Shown here: one piece after another, positions 39,053 to 47,010 of the stretch | How positions within the stretch are numbered: position 1 is the stretch's first letter | Layout: every line of letters starts with the position of its first letter | Origin: Tenacibaculum sp. 190524A02b | GTDB taxonomy: Bacteria; Bacteroidota; Bacteroidia; Flavobacteriales; Flavobacteriaceae | Direction of reading: 5' to 3' | Length of the DNA: 64,000 bases | Assembly: GCF_964036645.1 (NCBI RefSeq) | Contig: NZ_OZ038525.1 | Location: 3,538,001-3,602,000 of the forward strand | Position numbers and translations under genes: made by a program | Notes under the pieces: model-generated | Told to the model about the DNA's origin: nothing | The model's input: the letters and a program-made list of their open reading frames with translations, nothing else | The model's database searches: none

Positions 39053-39073
39053 CGGTCATAAATTTAGTATAAA

Positions 39074-39262
39074 ATGAATTTACTTACTTTTTATTTAGGA
39101 ATAATTGGACCATGGCAAATAGCTATTATAGTAGCTTTAGTTTTATTAATGTTTGGAGGTAAAAAAATTCCTGAGTTAATGAAAGGTTTAGGAACTGGTA
39201 TTAAAGAATTTAAAGATGCTACAAAAAAGGAAGAAGGAGAAGAAAGTACTGAAAGTAAATAG
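39074..39262 (+). CDS. tatA: Sec-independent protein translocase subunit TatA/E
   Basis: A 62-residue TatA-family protein. One short membrane helix ([22 protein letters not shown], about 14-35) is followed by the FGGKKIPEL hinge typical of Bacteroidota TatA, then an amphipathic helix ([17 protein letters not shown]) and an acidic tail. TatA rings form the pore for folded proteins with twin-arginine leaders; TatC, its partner, is not in this window. Length is at the small end of the family but complete. A bidirectional terminator follows. Confidence 0.94.
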   Translation: MNLLTFYLGIIGPWQIAIIVALVLLMFGGKKIPELMKGLGTGIKEFKDATKKEEGEESTESK

Positions 39263-39283
39263 AAAATATTTATAATATATAAT

Positions 39284-39311
39284 AAAGCCGAATCATAATA
39301 GATTCGGCTTT
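39284..39311. terminator. Bidirectional terminator between tatA and the YbjQ-like gene
   Basis: AAAGCCGAATC and GATTCGGCTTT form an 11-bp stem with a 6-nt loop between two convergent genes. A/T runs lie on both sides. Confidence 0.88.
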
Positions 39312-39317
39312 TATGTT

Positions 39318-39635
39318 TTATATAATTACTGCAGTTCCAGAAGCAGTTACCATTAACATACCACCATTTGGACCTACAGTTTCATAATCTAAATCAATAC
39401 CAATTATAGCATTAGCACCTGATTGTTTAGCTCTTTCTTCAAGTTCACTCATAGCACTATTTTTAGCTTCTCTAAGTACTTTTTCATAAGATCCGGATCT
39501 ACCTCCTACTATATCTCTAATTCCTGCAAAAAAGTCCTTAATAAAGTTAGCTCCAATAATTGTTTCTCCAGTTACAATTCCTAAGTATTCTTTTACTGGT
39601 TTTCCTTCAATATTATTTGTTGTAGTAAGTATCAT
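39318..39635 (-). CDS. YbjQ-family (DUF74) heavy-metal-binding-domain protein
   Basis: A 105-residue protein that matches the YbjQ family along its full length: [24 protein letters not shown] at the start, then a helical central part ([41 protein letters not shown]) and a final beta strand block ending [10 protein letters not shown]. The family assembles into pentameric rings. It has been annotated as heavy-metal binding, with no firm function. It follows the SPFH gene by 7 bp on the same strand, so the two are one operon; both families are linked to membrane or stress maintenance, but that link is inference. Confidence 0.9.
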   Translation of the reverse strand: MILTTTNNIEGKPVKEYLGIVTGETIIGANFIKDFFAGIRDIVGGRSGSYEKVLREAKNSAMSELEERAKQSGANAIIGIDLDYETVGPNGGMLMVTASGTAVII

Positions 39636-39642
39636 ATATTAA

Positions 39643-40572
39643 TTATTCTTCGTTATTTTTCTTTTTATTTTTTGCGTTTTTCATTGCCTCTCCTATTTGA
39701 TTACTTGCAGTAAAACTAGCTACCATATTATTTAGCATATCACTACCAGCTTGTGGAGAATTAGGTAATAAAATTAAATTACTATTAGTATCTGCACCAA
39801 TAGCTTGTAAAGTATCATAATGTTGGGTAACAACAATTAAAGCAGATGCTTCCTGGCTATTAATACCTACTTTATTTAATACTTCTACAGATTCTTCTAA
39901 ACCTCTAGCAATTTCTCTACGTTGATCAGCAATACCTTGTCCTTGTAAACGCTTACTTTCTGCTTCTGCTTTTGCTTTCTCTACAATTAAAATTCTTTGT
40001 GCATCTCCTTCGTACTGTGCAGCTACTTTTTCACGTTCAGCAGCATTAATTCTATTCATAGCTTCCTTAACTTGAGCATCTGGATCAATATCTGTAACTA
40101 ATGTTTTTATAATATCATACCCATATTCCATCATGGCATCATTTAATTCAGATTTTACAGCTATAGCAATATCATCTTTCTTTACAAATACGTCATCTAA
40201 GCGCATTTTAGGTACTTCTGCCCTAACTACATCAAAAACATATGAAGTTATCTGATCATGGGGATAATCTAGTTTATAAAATGCCTCATATACCTTATCT
40301 CGTATCACTTTATATTGAACAGAAACTTTTAATTTAACAAATACATCATCTAGCGTTTTAGTCTCTACAATTACATCTAATTGTTGAATTTTCAAACTTA
40401 GTTTACCAGCAATTCTATCTACCAAAGGAATTTTAAAATGTAAACCAGAATGTCTTATACTTTGAAATTTACCAAATCGTTCTATAACTGCTGCTGTTTG
40501 TTGTTTAACAATAAAAAATGCAGAGATTACTATAATTACCGACAAAAAGATAATTGGAGCATATAATACCAT
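39643..40572 (-). CDS. SPFH/band 7 (stomatin-like) membrane protein
   Basis: A 309-residue protein with an N-terminal membrane helix (MVLYAPIIFLSVIIVISAFF) followed by the band 7 domain (about 25-200: VIERFGKFQSIRHSGLHFKIP, then VQYKVIRDKVYEAFYKL and DVVRAEVPKMRLDDVFVKKDDIA), a coiled-coil segment (about 190-235, AAEREKVAAQYEGDAQRILI...) and a C-terminal flotillin-like end. Such proteins form large oligomeric cages at the inner membrane and work with proteases or in lipid domain organisation. QmcA/stomatin is the nearest described group. It heads a two-gene operon with the YbjQ-like gene. Confidence 0.92.
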   Translation of the reverse strand: MVLYAPIIFLSVIIVISAFFIVKQQTAAVIERFGKFQSIRHSGLHFKIPLVDRIAGKLSLKIQQLDVIVETKTLDDVFVKLKVSVQYKVIRDKVYEAFYKLDYPHDQITSYVFDVVRAEVPKMRLDDVFVKKDDIAIAVKSELNDAMMEYGYDIIKTLVTDIDPDAQVKEAMNRINAAEREKVAAQYEGDAQRILIVEKAKAEAESKRLQGQGIADQRREIARGLEESVEVLNKVGINSQEASALIVVTQHYDTLQAIGADTNSNLILLPNSPQAGSDMLNNMVASFTASNQIGEAMKNAKNKKKNNEE

Positions 40573-40665
40573 AATTTAAGATTTTAAGATTGATTGAATT
40601 TTTTTAATAAATATACCATTTATTAACTATATGACGTAATTTTTAATTTTTGTTACACTATCACT

Positions 40666-40673
40666 TATATTTG
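40666..40673 (+). promoter_or_regulatory. -7 box TATATTTG before the DoxX-like gene
   Basis: A full match to TAnnTTTG, 15 nt before ATG 40689. It lies downstream of an in-frame TTG at 40650, which is therefore unlikely to be a start codon. Confidence 0.6.
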
Positions 40674-40688
40674 CTTAAAATCAAACAA

Positions 40689-41087
40689 ATGGAATTAATA
40701 AAAATACACGCAACCGAAATTTTAGTTTTATTATTTTTAATAGTAACTTTTTTACAATCAGGTGTTGATAAAGTAACAGATTGGAATGGTAATTTATCTT
40801 TTATAAAAGAACATTTTAAAAATTCTCCATTAAAAAATATGGTTCCTTTATTATTGGCTATAATTTTAGTTTTAGAATTAATTGCTGGAGCTTTTATGTT
40901 TGTAGGTATATTTAATTTAATAACTACTGGAACAAAAGAATTAGCTTTACTTGGTGTACAACTTTCTGCATTAACATTAATTTTTTTATTAATAGGTCAG
41001 CGCTTGGCAAAAGATTATGCTGGAGCAATGACACTAGCAGTTTACTTTATAATTACCATTTTTGGTATGTTTTTGTTAAATAATTAA
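40689..41087 (+). CDS. DoxX-like four-helix membrane protein
   Basis: A 132-residue membrane protein from ATG 40689. The in-frame TTG 13 codons upstream lies before a -7 box and is rejected. It has four hydrophobic segments: about 6-22, 47-68, 78-100 and 108-130. The loop after the first reads QSGVDKVTDWNGNLSFIKEHF, which fits the DoxX/MauE group (small four-helix proteins often reported next to redox partners). No redox motif is seen here and no partner gene lies nearby, so the function is open. It ends at a bidirectional terminator. Confidence 0.75.
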   Translation: MELIKIHATEILVLLFLIVTFLQSGVDKVTDWNGNLSFIKEHFKNSPLKNMVPLLLAIILVLELIAGAFMFVGIFNLITTGTKELALLGVQLSALTLIFLLIGQRLAKDYAGAMTLAVYFIITIFGMFLLNN

Positions 41088-41126
41088 AAAATATAGTATA
41101 TTTTATTTTAATAATTTTTTCTTATT

Positions 41127-41170
41127 AAAAAACCTCTTTAAATCTTAGTTTTAAAGAGGTTTAATTTTTT
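41127..41170. terminator. Bidirectional terminator between the DoxX-like and methyltransferase genes
   Basis: AAACCTCTTTAA and TTAAAGAGGTTT form a 12-bp stem with a 9-nt loop; T runs follow on both strands. Confidence 0.88.
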
Positions 41171-41223
41171 GGTAAGGTGTTTATATGTTTTTTGATTTAA
41201 AATAGATTAAAATATATTTAAAA

Positions 41224-42087
41224 TTAATTTTTACTATTTTTAAGTAAATAAATCAATGATGAGTAGTTATTTTCTTTTTTAGCTTTTAAATTTGATATAA
41301 AACCAATTTGAAAAGCTTTCAAAGGGTTCATTTTTCCAGTTTTGTATTTTTCGCTTAATAGAGATACATAATAAGAATCAAATTTCATTGGCAGTGTTTT
41401 AACCACATCCATATTTATTTCATTAAAAATTTTTTTTATACTATTTGTAGAGAAATGCCATAAATGTCTTGGAACATCAAAAGCAGCCCAATGTTTTCCA
41501 TAATATTTAGCATCATAACTCTTGTAATTTGGAACAGCAATGATTAAAGTTCCGTTTTTATTAAGATGGTTTTTGAAAACTTTTATTTGTTCTTCAAGGT
41601 TTGGAATATGTTCTAATACGTGCCAAAGTGTTATAACATCAAATTTTTTATTTTTAATATTTTCTATATTTTCATGAAGAGTAATTCCTTTTTTATTAGC
41701 TAAATTTCGAGCTTGAAATGAAGGTTCAATTCCAGTAGCCTTCCATCCTGACAGTTTACATACATTTAAAAAATCACCTGTACCAGCTCCTATGTCTAAA
41801 ATACTTTTATCAGTTGTTAATTGGTTGTTTATTAATTTTAGTTTTTTATTTAAAGCATATTTTTTAATTATTTGATACGTTTTATTGAATAAACCTTTGT
41901 TGCTATCTGTATGTGATATATAAGATTCACTTATATAATATTTATCTAAATTATCAGGAGCAGGAGAAGTAATTAGTAAATCATATTCTTTATTGTATAT
42001 TATATCAAAAGTTTCATTTGATACTGTATAATCTTTACTTACAAGATAATTTTCTGATTGAATTTTTACTTTTTTTTGATCGAACAA
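41224..42087 (-). CDS. Class I SAM-dependent methyltransferase
   Basis: A 287-residue protein. Its Methyltransf_23-type core has motif I ILDIGAGTGDFLNVC at about 95-109, the acidic loop GIEPSFQARNLA and motif IV FDVITLWHVLEHIPNLEEQI (about 140-159), which is typical of methyltransferases of small molecules or lipid/quinone precursors. The N-terminal part (DLLITSPAPDNLDKYYISESYISH, about 35-58) is a region found in Bacteroidota relatives placed beside mnmG. Substrate unknown. In relatives it is commonly the gene after mnmG; here 2.5 kb of decayed tandem repeats separate the two, and two parS-like palindromes lie just upstream of its start. Confidence 0.85.
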   Translation of the reverse strand: MFDQKKVKIQSENYLVSKDYTVSNETFDIIYNKEYDLLITSPAPDNLDKYYISESYISHTDSNKGLFNKTYQIIKKYALNKKLKLINNQLTTDKSILDIGAGTGDFLNVCKLSGWKATGIEPSFQARNLANKKGITLHENIENIKNKKFDVITLWHVLEHIPNLEEQIKVFKNHLNKNGTLIIAVPNYKSYDAKYYGKHWAAFDVPRHLWHFSTNSIKKIFNEINMDVVKTLPMKFDSYYVSLLSEKYKTGKMNPLKAFQIGFISNLKAKKENNYSSLIYLLKNSKN

Positions 42088-42106
42088 ATTAGTAGAATTA
42101 AATGAT

Positions 42107-42174
42107 GTTCCATGTGGAACGTTAACTAGCTTTTATGATTTTATACAAAAATATGAAATAGTTCCATGTGGAAC
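42107..42174. repeat. Two parS-like palindromes, 54 bp apart
   Basis: GTTCCATGTGGAAC occurs at 42107-42120 and again at 42161-42174. It differs by one transition from GTTCCACGTGGAAC, the parS-type sequence found intact at 46506. The pair lies upstream of the methyltransferase gene and at the far end of the decayed mnmG copies. Confidence 0.7.
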
Positions 42175-42440
42175 ATATTATATTATTATGAATTTTTTGA
42201 GTTAATAAAGACCTGTATTTTATTTAAGATATAAATAATGTATTTAGTTTTTATAAAGTTTTATAAATTGATTTATAAGAGTAAGATTTTTGTGTATGAA
42301 TATTCAATTGTTTTTTAGTAGTGTTTAGCTTTTTAAATAATAAGTTTTTTTAGGTATTCTTTTTATAAAAAAAATACCTGTTTAAAAGTTAAATTAGGAA
42401 TGTAGAGTTTATACTCCTGCTCTATTGTATCTGGTTTGTG
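42175..42440. repeat. Heavily decayed remnant of the mnmG-tail repeat
   Basis: Most of this stretch is unreadable AT-rich DNA. The segment at about 42247-42290 (TAAAGTTTTATAAATTGATT, then TATAAGAGTAAG) matches the block TAAAGCTTCATAAATTGGTT..TAGGAGTTAAA found in all three copies. It may be what is left of a fourth, older unit. No open frame is seen. Confidence 0.5.
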
Positions 42441-42442
42441 TA

Positions 42443-42950
42443 TTAATTATCTCGCTATATAAACTAATAAAATAGAAATATCACTTGGAGATACACCACT
42501 TATTCTTCTAGCTTGTGAAATAGATGTAGGTTGTATCTTAGATAGTTTTTCTCTTGCTTCATAGGATAATGATTTAACTTTGGTGTAATAAAAATTAGAA
42601 GGAATTGGGACGTTTTCTAATCTGTTTAATTTATCAGCATTGTTTTTTCTTTTTCTATATAATCAGAATATTTTAAATGAATTTCTACTTGTTTAATGAT
42701 TTCATGATCTATATTGTTCTCTATAATATATTGCTCTAATTTTTTTAATTTTTCTTAAATCATTAAATGATAATTGAGGTCTTGCAGCAATTTTGTAAAG
42801 CTTCATAAATTGGTTTGTAGGAGTTAAATTTCTACTACTAAGTGATTGTGCTGATTTCTTCTTTAATTCCGTTTAAATTTCCTATAGAACTAATTACTAA
42901 AGCTGTTTTGTTTTTCTTTTTAGTAATACAATTGATTTTTTATTTTTAAG
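42443..42950 (-). pseudogene. Degenerate copy A of the mnmG 3' end
   Basis: About 500 bp similar to the last 160 codons of mnmG. Its end still reads SISQARRISGVSPSDISILLVY before IAR and a stop, close to the parent's SISQASRISGVSPSDISVLLVYMGR. A T-run is one base shorter than in the parent (six instead of seven T in the KEKNN region), which shifts the frame, and further changes upstream remove any long open frame. No start codon context. It shares most of its differences with copies B and C. Confidence 0.85.
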
Positions 42951-43150
42951 TAAAAATGTAGTTTTGAATTATGTTGTTTTTTAAAGAAGTTCTCTTATAT
43001 GGTGTTAATATTTGTTTTAAACTTAAATGAGTAGTTCTAGGTTACACTTCTATTCTATTGTAAATGTTTTTATGTGTTGAGTACTTAAATATAATTTGTA
43101 AATATTAATCTAATAAAAAAAGGATGTTCCACATGGAACGTCCTTTTTAA
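42951..43150. repeat. Spacer and terminator-like palindrome of unit A
   Basis: About 170 bp with no likeness to known genes, also found in units B and C (begins near TTTTATTTTTAAGTAAAAATG, ends TTAATCTAATAAAAAAAGG), followed by a hairpin whose core GTTCCACATGGAAC is at 43126-43139. A/T runs flank the hairpin. Confidence 0.8.
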
Positions 43151-43159
43151 AATAATTTT

Positions 43160-43675
43160 ATTTCTAATAATTATCTACCCATGTAAACTAATAAAACAGA
43201 AATATCACTTGGAGATACACCACTTATTCTACTAGTTTGTGAAATAGATGTAGATTGTATTTTAAATATTTTTTCTATTGCTTCATAGGATAATGATTTG
43301 ACTTTGGTGTAATCAAAACTGGAAGGAATTGGGACGTTTTCTAACCTATTTAATTTATCAGCTTTGTTTTTTCTTTTTCTATATAACCAGAATATTTTAA
43401 ATGAATTTCTAATTGTTCAATGATTTATATTGTTCTCTATAATATATTGCTCTAATTTTTAAATCTTCCTTAAATAATTAAATGATAATTGAGGTCTTGT
43501 AGTAATTTTATAAAGCTTCATAAATTGATTTGTAGGAGTTAAATTTCTACTACTAAGTGATTGGGTTGATTTCTTTTTTAATTCCGTTTAAATCTCCTAT
43601 AGAACTAATTACTAAAGCTGTTTTTTTTTCTTTTTAGTAATACAATTGATTTTTTATTTTTAAGTAAAATGTAGT
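43160..43675 (-). pseudogene. Degenerate copy B of the mnmG 3' end
   Basis: About 515 bp similar to the mnmG tail, 724 bp from copy A and 719 bp from copy C when aligned on a common word. The last codons still read SISQTSRISGVSPSDISVLLVYMGR then a stop, but the same one-base deletion in the T run and several small deletions upstream (for example in the FEQIEIH region) break the frame. Like A and C it has the altered block ATAAATTGATTTGTAGGAG in place of the parent's ATTGATTGGTTTATGGGAG. Confidence 0.85.
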
Positions 43676-43866
43676 TTTGAATTATATTGTTTTTTAAAGA
43701 AGTTCTCTTATATGGTGTTAATATTTTTTTTGAACTTAAATCAGTAGTTCTAGGTTGCACTTCTACCTTATTGTACGTGTTTTAATGTGTTGAGTACTTA
43801 AATAAATTATAATTTGTAAATATTAATCTAATAAAAAAAGGACGTTCCACATGGAACGTCCTTTTT
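43676..43866. repeat. Spacer and terminator-like palindrome of unit B
   Basis: The same spacer as in unit A, then a strong hairpin: GGACGTTCCA and TGGAACGTCC around CA, with core GTTCCACATGGAAC at 43844-43857, flanked by A and T runs. Confidence 0.8.
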
Positions 43867-43879
43867 AAAATAATAATAA

Positions 43880-44390
43880 TTTCTAATAATTATCACCCCA
43901 TATAAACTAATAAAACAGAAATACCACTAGGAGATACACCACTTATTCTACTAGCTTGTGAAATAGAAGTAGGTTATATCTTAGATAGTTTTTCTCTCGC
44001 CTCATAGGATAATGATTTAATTTTGGTGTAATCAAAACAGGAAGGAATTGGGACGTTTCCTAATCTGTTTAATTTATCAGCATTGTTTTTTCTTTTTCTA
44101 TATAATCAGAATATTTTAAATGAATTTCTACTTGTTCAATGATTTCATGATCTATATTGTTCTCTATAATATATTGCTCTAATTTTTCAATCTTTCTTAA
44201 ATTATTAAATGATAATTGAGGTCTTGCAGTAATTTTATAAAGCTTCATAAATTGGTTTGTAGGAGTTAAATTTCTACTACTAAGTGATTGGGTTGGTTTC
44301 TTCTTTAGTTACGCTTAAATCTTTTATAAAACTAATTACTAAAGCTGTTTTGTTTTTCTTTTTACTAATACAATTGATTTTTTATTTCTA
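43880..44390 (-). pseudogene. Degenerate copy C of the mnmG 3' end
   Basis: About 510 bp similar to the mnmG tail, directly next to the real gene's terminator. It keeps the peptide ISGVSPS but has an in-frame TAA where the parent has the Gln of KIQPTS, ends one codon early (YMG then TGA) and carries the shared T-run deletion. So it cannot encode a working C-terminal domain. Confidence 0.85.
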
Positions 44391-44590
44391 AGTAAAATGT
44401 AGTTTTGAATTATATTGTTTTTTAAAGAAGTTCTCTTATATGGTGTTAATATTTTTTTGAACTTAAATAAGTAGTTCTAGGTTACAATTCTACTCTATTG
44501 TACGTATTTTTATGTGTTGAGTACTTAAATAAAATATAATTTGTAAATATTAATCTGATAAAAAAAGGACGTTCCACATGGAACGTCCTT
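44391..44590 (-). terminator. Spacer of unit C and the hairpin terminator of mnmG
   Basis: The spacer shared with units A and B leads to the hairpin formed by GGACGTTCCA and TGGAACGTCC (core GTTCCACATGGAAC at 44571-44584). On the minus strand a run of T residues follows, so it should end transcription of mnmG. The same hairpin is repeated at the ends of units A and B. Confidence 0.85.
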
Positions 44591-44615
44591 TTTAATATAA
44601 TTTTATTTCTAATAA

Positions 44616-46493
44616 TTATCTACCCATGTAAACTAATAAAACAGAAATATCACTAGGGGATACACCACTTATTCTACTAGCTTGTGAAATAGATGTAGGT
44701 TGTATCTTAGATAGTTTTTCTCTTGCTTCGTAGGATAATGATTTTACTTTGGTATAATCAAAACTAGAAGGTATAGGAACATTTTCTAATCTGTTTAATT
44801 TATCAGCATTGTTTTTTTCTTTCTCTATATAACCAGAATATTTTAAATGAATTTCTACTTGTTCAATGATTTCGTGATCTATATTGTTCTCTATAATATA
44901 TTGCTCTAATTTTTCAATCTTTCTTAAATCATTAAATGATAATTGAGGTCTTGCAGCAATTTTATAAAGCTTCATTGATTGGTTTATGGGAGCTAAATTT
45001 TTACTATTAAGTATTGGGTTGATTTCTTCTTTAGTAACGCTTAAACCTTTTATGAAATCAATTACTAAAGCTGTTTTGTTTTTCTTTTCAGTAACACGAT
45101 TCATTCTTTCTTTAGAAGCTAATCCTAAGTTATACGATTTTTCTGTTAAACGTAAGTCTGCATTATCTTGTCTTAATAAGGTTCTGTACTCAGCTCTTGA
45201 CGTAAACATTCTATAAGGTTCTTCAGTACCTTTTGTAATTAAATCGTCAATTAAAACACCAATATAAGCTTCACTCCTTTTAAGAATAAATGGTTCTTTA
45301 TTTTGAGTTTTTAAAGCTGCGTTTACACCAGCCATTAATCCTTGAGCAGCTGCTTCTTCATAACCAGTAGTTCCGTTAATTTGTCCAGCAAAGAATAAGT
45401 TTTCAATTAACTTAGTTTCTAAGTTATGTTTTAGCTGTGTTGGTGGAAAATAATCGTATTCAATAGCGTACCCATATCTAAAGAATTTTACATTTTCAAA
45501 ACCAGGTATAGATCGTATAGCTTTGTCTTGTATATCTTCTGGGAGTGATGTAGAAAAACCATTAACATAGATTTCAACCGTATTCCATCCTTCTGGTTCA
45601 ACAAAAACTTGATGCCTGTCTTTCTCAGCAAAACGATTTATTTTATCTTCTACTGATGGACAATACCTAGGTCCTGTAGATTTAATTCTACCGTTAAACA
45701 TAGGTGATCTATCAAACCCTTCACGAAGTAAATCATGCACTTCAGGATTGGTGTAAGTTAAGTAACAAGAACGTTGTTTTTGTAAAGGTTTTGTTACTGA
45801 TAAATAGGAGAATTTTTCTGGAGCATCATCACCAGGTTGTTCAGTCATTTTAGAATAATCTAAAGAACGGCCATCAACACGAGGAGGCGTTCCTGTTTTC
45901 ATTCTTCCAGATTCAAAACCCTTTGCTACTAAATCTTCAGTAATACCTGTAGAAGCTCCTTCTCCTGCTCTACCACCACCAAAAGTTTTTTCACCAATAT
46001 GAATTAAACCATTTAAAAATGTTCCAGCGGTTACTATTACACTTTTGGATTTTATATGTAAGCCTAGAGCAGTTTTTACTCCTGTGATGGTATTGTTATT
46101 GAAAATTAAACCATTCACTGAATCTTGATAAAAATCTAAATTTTCAGTTTGTTCAAGCATAGTTCTCCAGCATTCTGCAAACTGCATTCTGTCTGATTGC
46201 GCCCTAGGACTCCACATAGCAGGCCCTTTCGATTTATTTAGCATCTTAAACTGAATAGCTGTTTTATCAGTTACAATTCCGCTATAACCACCTAAAGCAT
46301 CAATTTCTCTTACAATTTGCCCTTTGGCAATTCCACCCATAGCAGGATTACAACTCATTTGAGCTATATTTTGTAAGTTCATTGTAATTAACAATGTTTT
46401 TGCCCCCATATTGGCACTAGCAGCTGCTGCTTCACTTCCTGCGTGTCCTCCTCCTACTACAATTACGTCGTATGTTGTATTAAATAAACTCAT
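44616..46493 (-). CDS. mnmG: tRNA uridine-5-carboxymethylaminomethyl modification enzyme MnmG (GidA)
   Basis: A 625-residue FAD enzyme that, with MnmE, installs the cmnm5 group on wobble uridine 34 of certain tRNAs. The Rossmann motif GGGHAGSEAA is at 14-23. Conserved blocks include SCNPAMGGIAKGQ, GTFLNGLIHIG, the tandem GGGRAGE region and GRYCPS-like GPRYCPSVEDKI. The C-terminal helical MnmE-binding domain ends SISQASRISGVSPSDIS. Length and order are normal, so this is the functional copy; three decayed copies of its tail lie downstream. It ends with a hairpin at 44567-44588 and follows ybeY by 31 bp in an operon. A perfect parS-type palindrome sits in that gap. Confidence 0.97.
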   Translation of the reverse strand: MSLFNTTYDVIVVGGGHAGSEAAAASANMGAKTLLITMNLQNIAQMSCNPAMGGIAKGQIVREIDALGGYSGIVTDKTAIQFKMLNKSKGPAMWSPRAQSDRMQFAECWRTMLEQTENLDFYQDSVNGLIFNNNTITGVKTALGLHIKSKSVIVTAGTFLNGLIHIGEKTFGGGRAGEGASTGITEDLVAKGFESGRMKTGTPPRVDGRSLDYSKMTEQPGDDAPEKFSYLSVTKPLQKQRSCYLTYTNPEVHDLLREGFDRSPMFNGRIKSTGPRYCPSVEDKINRFAEKDRHQVFVEPEGWNTVEIYVNGFSTSLPEDIQDKAIRSIPGFENVKFFRYGYAIEYDYFPPTQLKHNLETKLIENLFFAGQINGTTGYEEAAAQGLMAGVNAALKTQNKEPFILKRSEAYIGVLIDDLITKGTEEPYRMFTSRAEYRTLLRQDNADLRLTEKSYNLGLASKERMNRVTEKKNKTALVIDFIKGLSVTKEEINPILNSKNLAPINQSMKLYKIAARPQLSFNDLRKIEKLEQYIIENNIDHEIIEQVEIHLKYSGYIEKEKNNADKLNRLENVPIPSSFDYTKVKSLSYEAREKLSKIQPTSISQASRISGVSPSDISVLLVYMGR

Positions 46494-46504
46494 TTTTATA
46501 TTTC

Positions 46505-46520
46505 AGTTCCACGTGGAACT
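46505..46520. promoter_or_regulatory. Candidate parS site (perfect 16-bp palindrome) between mnmG and ybeY
   Basis: AGTTCCACGTGGAACT is a perfect palindrome. Its core GTTCCACGTGGAAC has the outer and central bases of a parS site (TGTTYCACGTGRAACA). parS sites are bound by ParB and cluster near replication origins. The location inside the ybeY-mnmG gap is seen; ParB binding is inference. Confidence 0.75.
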
Positions 46521-46524
46521 CGTT

Positions 46525-46941
46525 TTATTTTATATTTAAAATTTCTAAACATTCATTTTCTTTAGCACGCATAATTTCTTTCTCTTCATCAGTTTTATCT
46601 TTAAAACCTAAGTAATGTAAAATACCATGAATTATTACTCGGTGTAATTCATTCTCAAATGATACGTTGAATTCTTTAGCGTTTTCCTCTACACGTTCTG
46701 TAGAAATAAAAATATCTCCATTTACTTCTTTTCCCATGGTATAATCAAAACTGATAATATCTGTTAATGTATCATGTTGTAAAAACTCAACGTTTATTTT
46801 ATGTAAGTAATCATCATCACAAAAAATGTAATTAACCTCACCTAACTCAAAACCTTCTTTTTCTATACATTTTTGAATCCAAGTGTTAGTTTTTTCTTCA
46901 TCAAGTAACTTAAAGTTATTTTCGTAATTAAACTGTATCAT
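46525..46941 (-). CDS. ybeY: Endoribonuclease YbeY
   Basis: A 138-residue metal-dependent endoribonuclease needed for 16S rRNA 3'-end maturation and ribosome quality control. The zinc motif is HRVIIHGILHYLGFKDKTDEE at about 104-124: the His-x3-His-x5 pattern is kept (HGILHYLG), while the third histidine of HGxLHxxGyDH is replaced by an FKD sequence, as is usual in Bacteroidota YbeY. The block LTDIISFDYT precedes it. It sits between the DUF4175 gene and mnmG on the same strand, so the three probably form one operon. Confidence 0.94.
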   Translation of the reverse strand: MIQFNYENNFKLLDEEKTNTWIQKCIEKEGFELGEVNYIFCDDDYLHKINVEFLQHDTLTDIISFDYTMGKEVNGDIFISTERVEENAKEFNVSFENELHRVIIHGILHYLGFKDKTDEEKEIMRAKENECLEILNIK

Positions 46942-47010
46942 TAATTTTTAATTGAATTAAAAGTATCTATGGTGTTTTTAGAAGGATTGAATAGTTGAAT
47001 TTTGGTTAAT

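Noticed and set aside
42100..44600. An insertion sequence or CRISPR array as the cause of the repeats
   Set aside because: No transposase, terminal inverted repeats or short spacer pattern is present; the units are copies of the mnmG 3' end with a 720-bp period.
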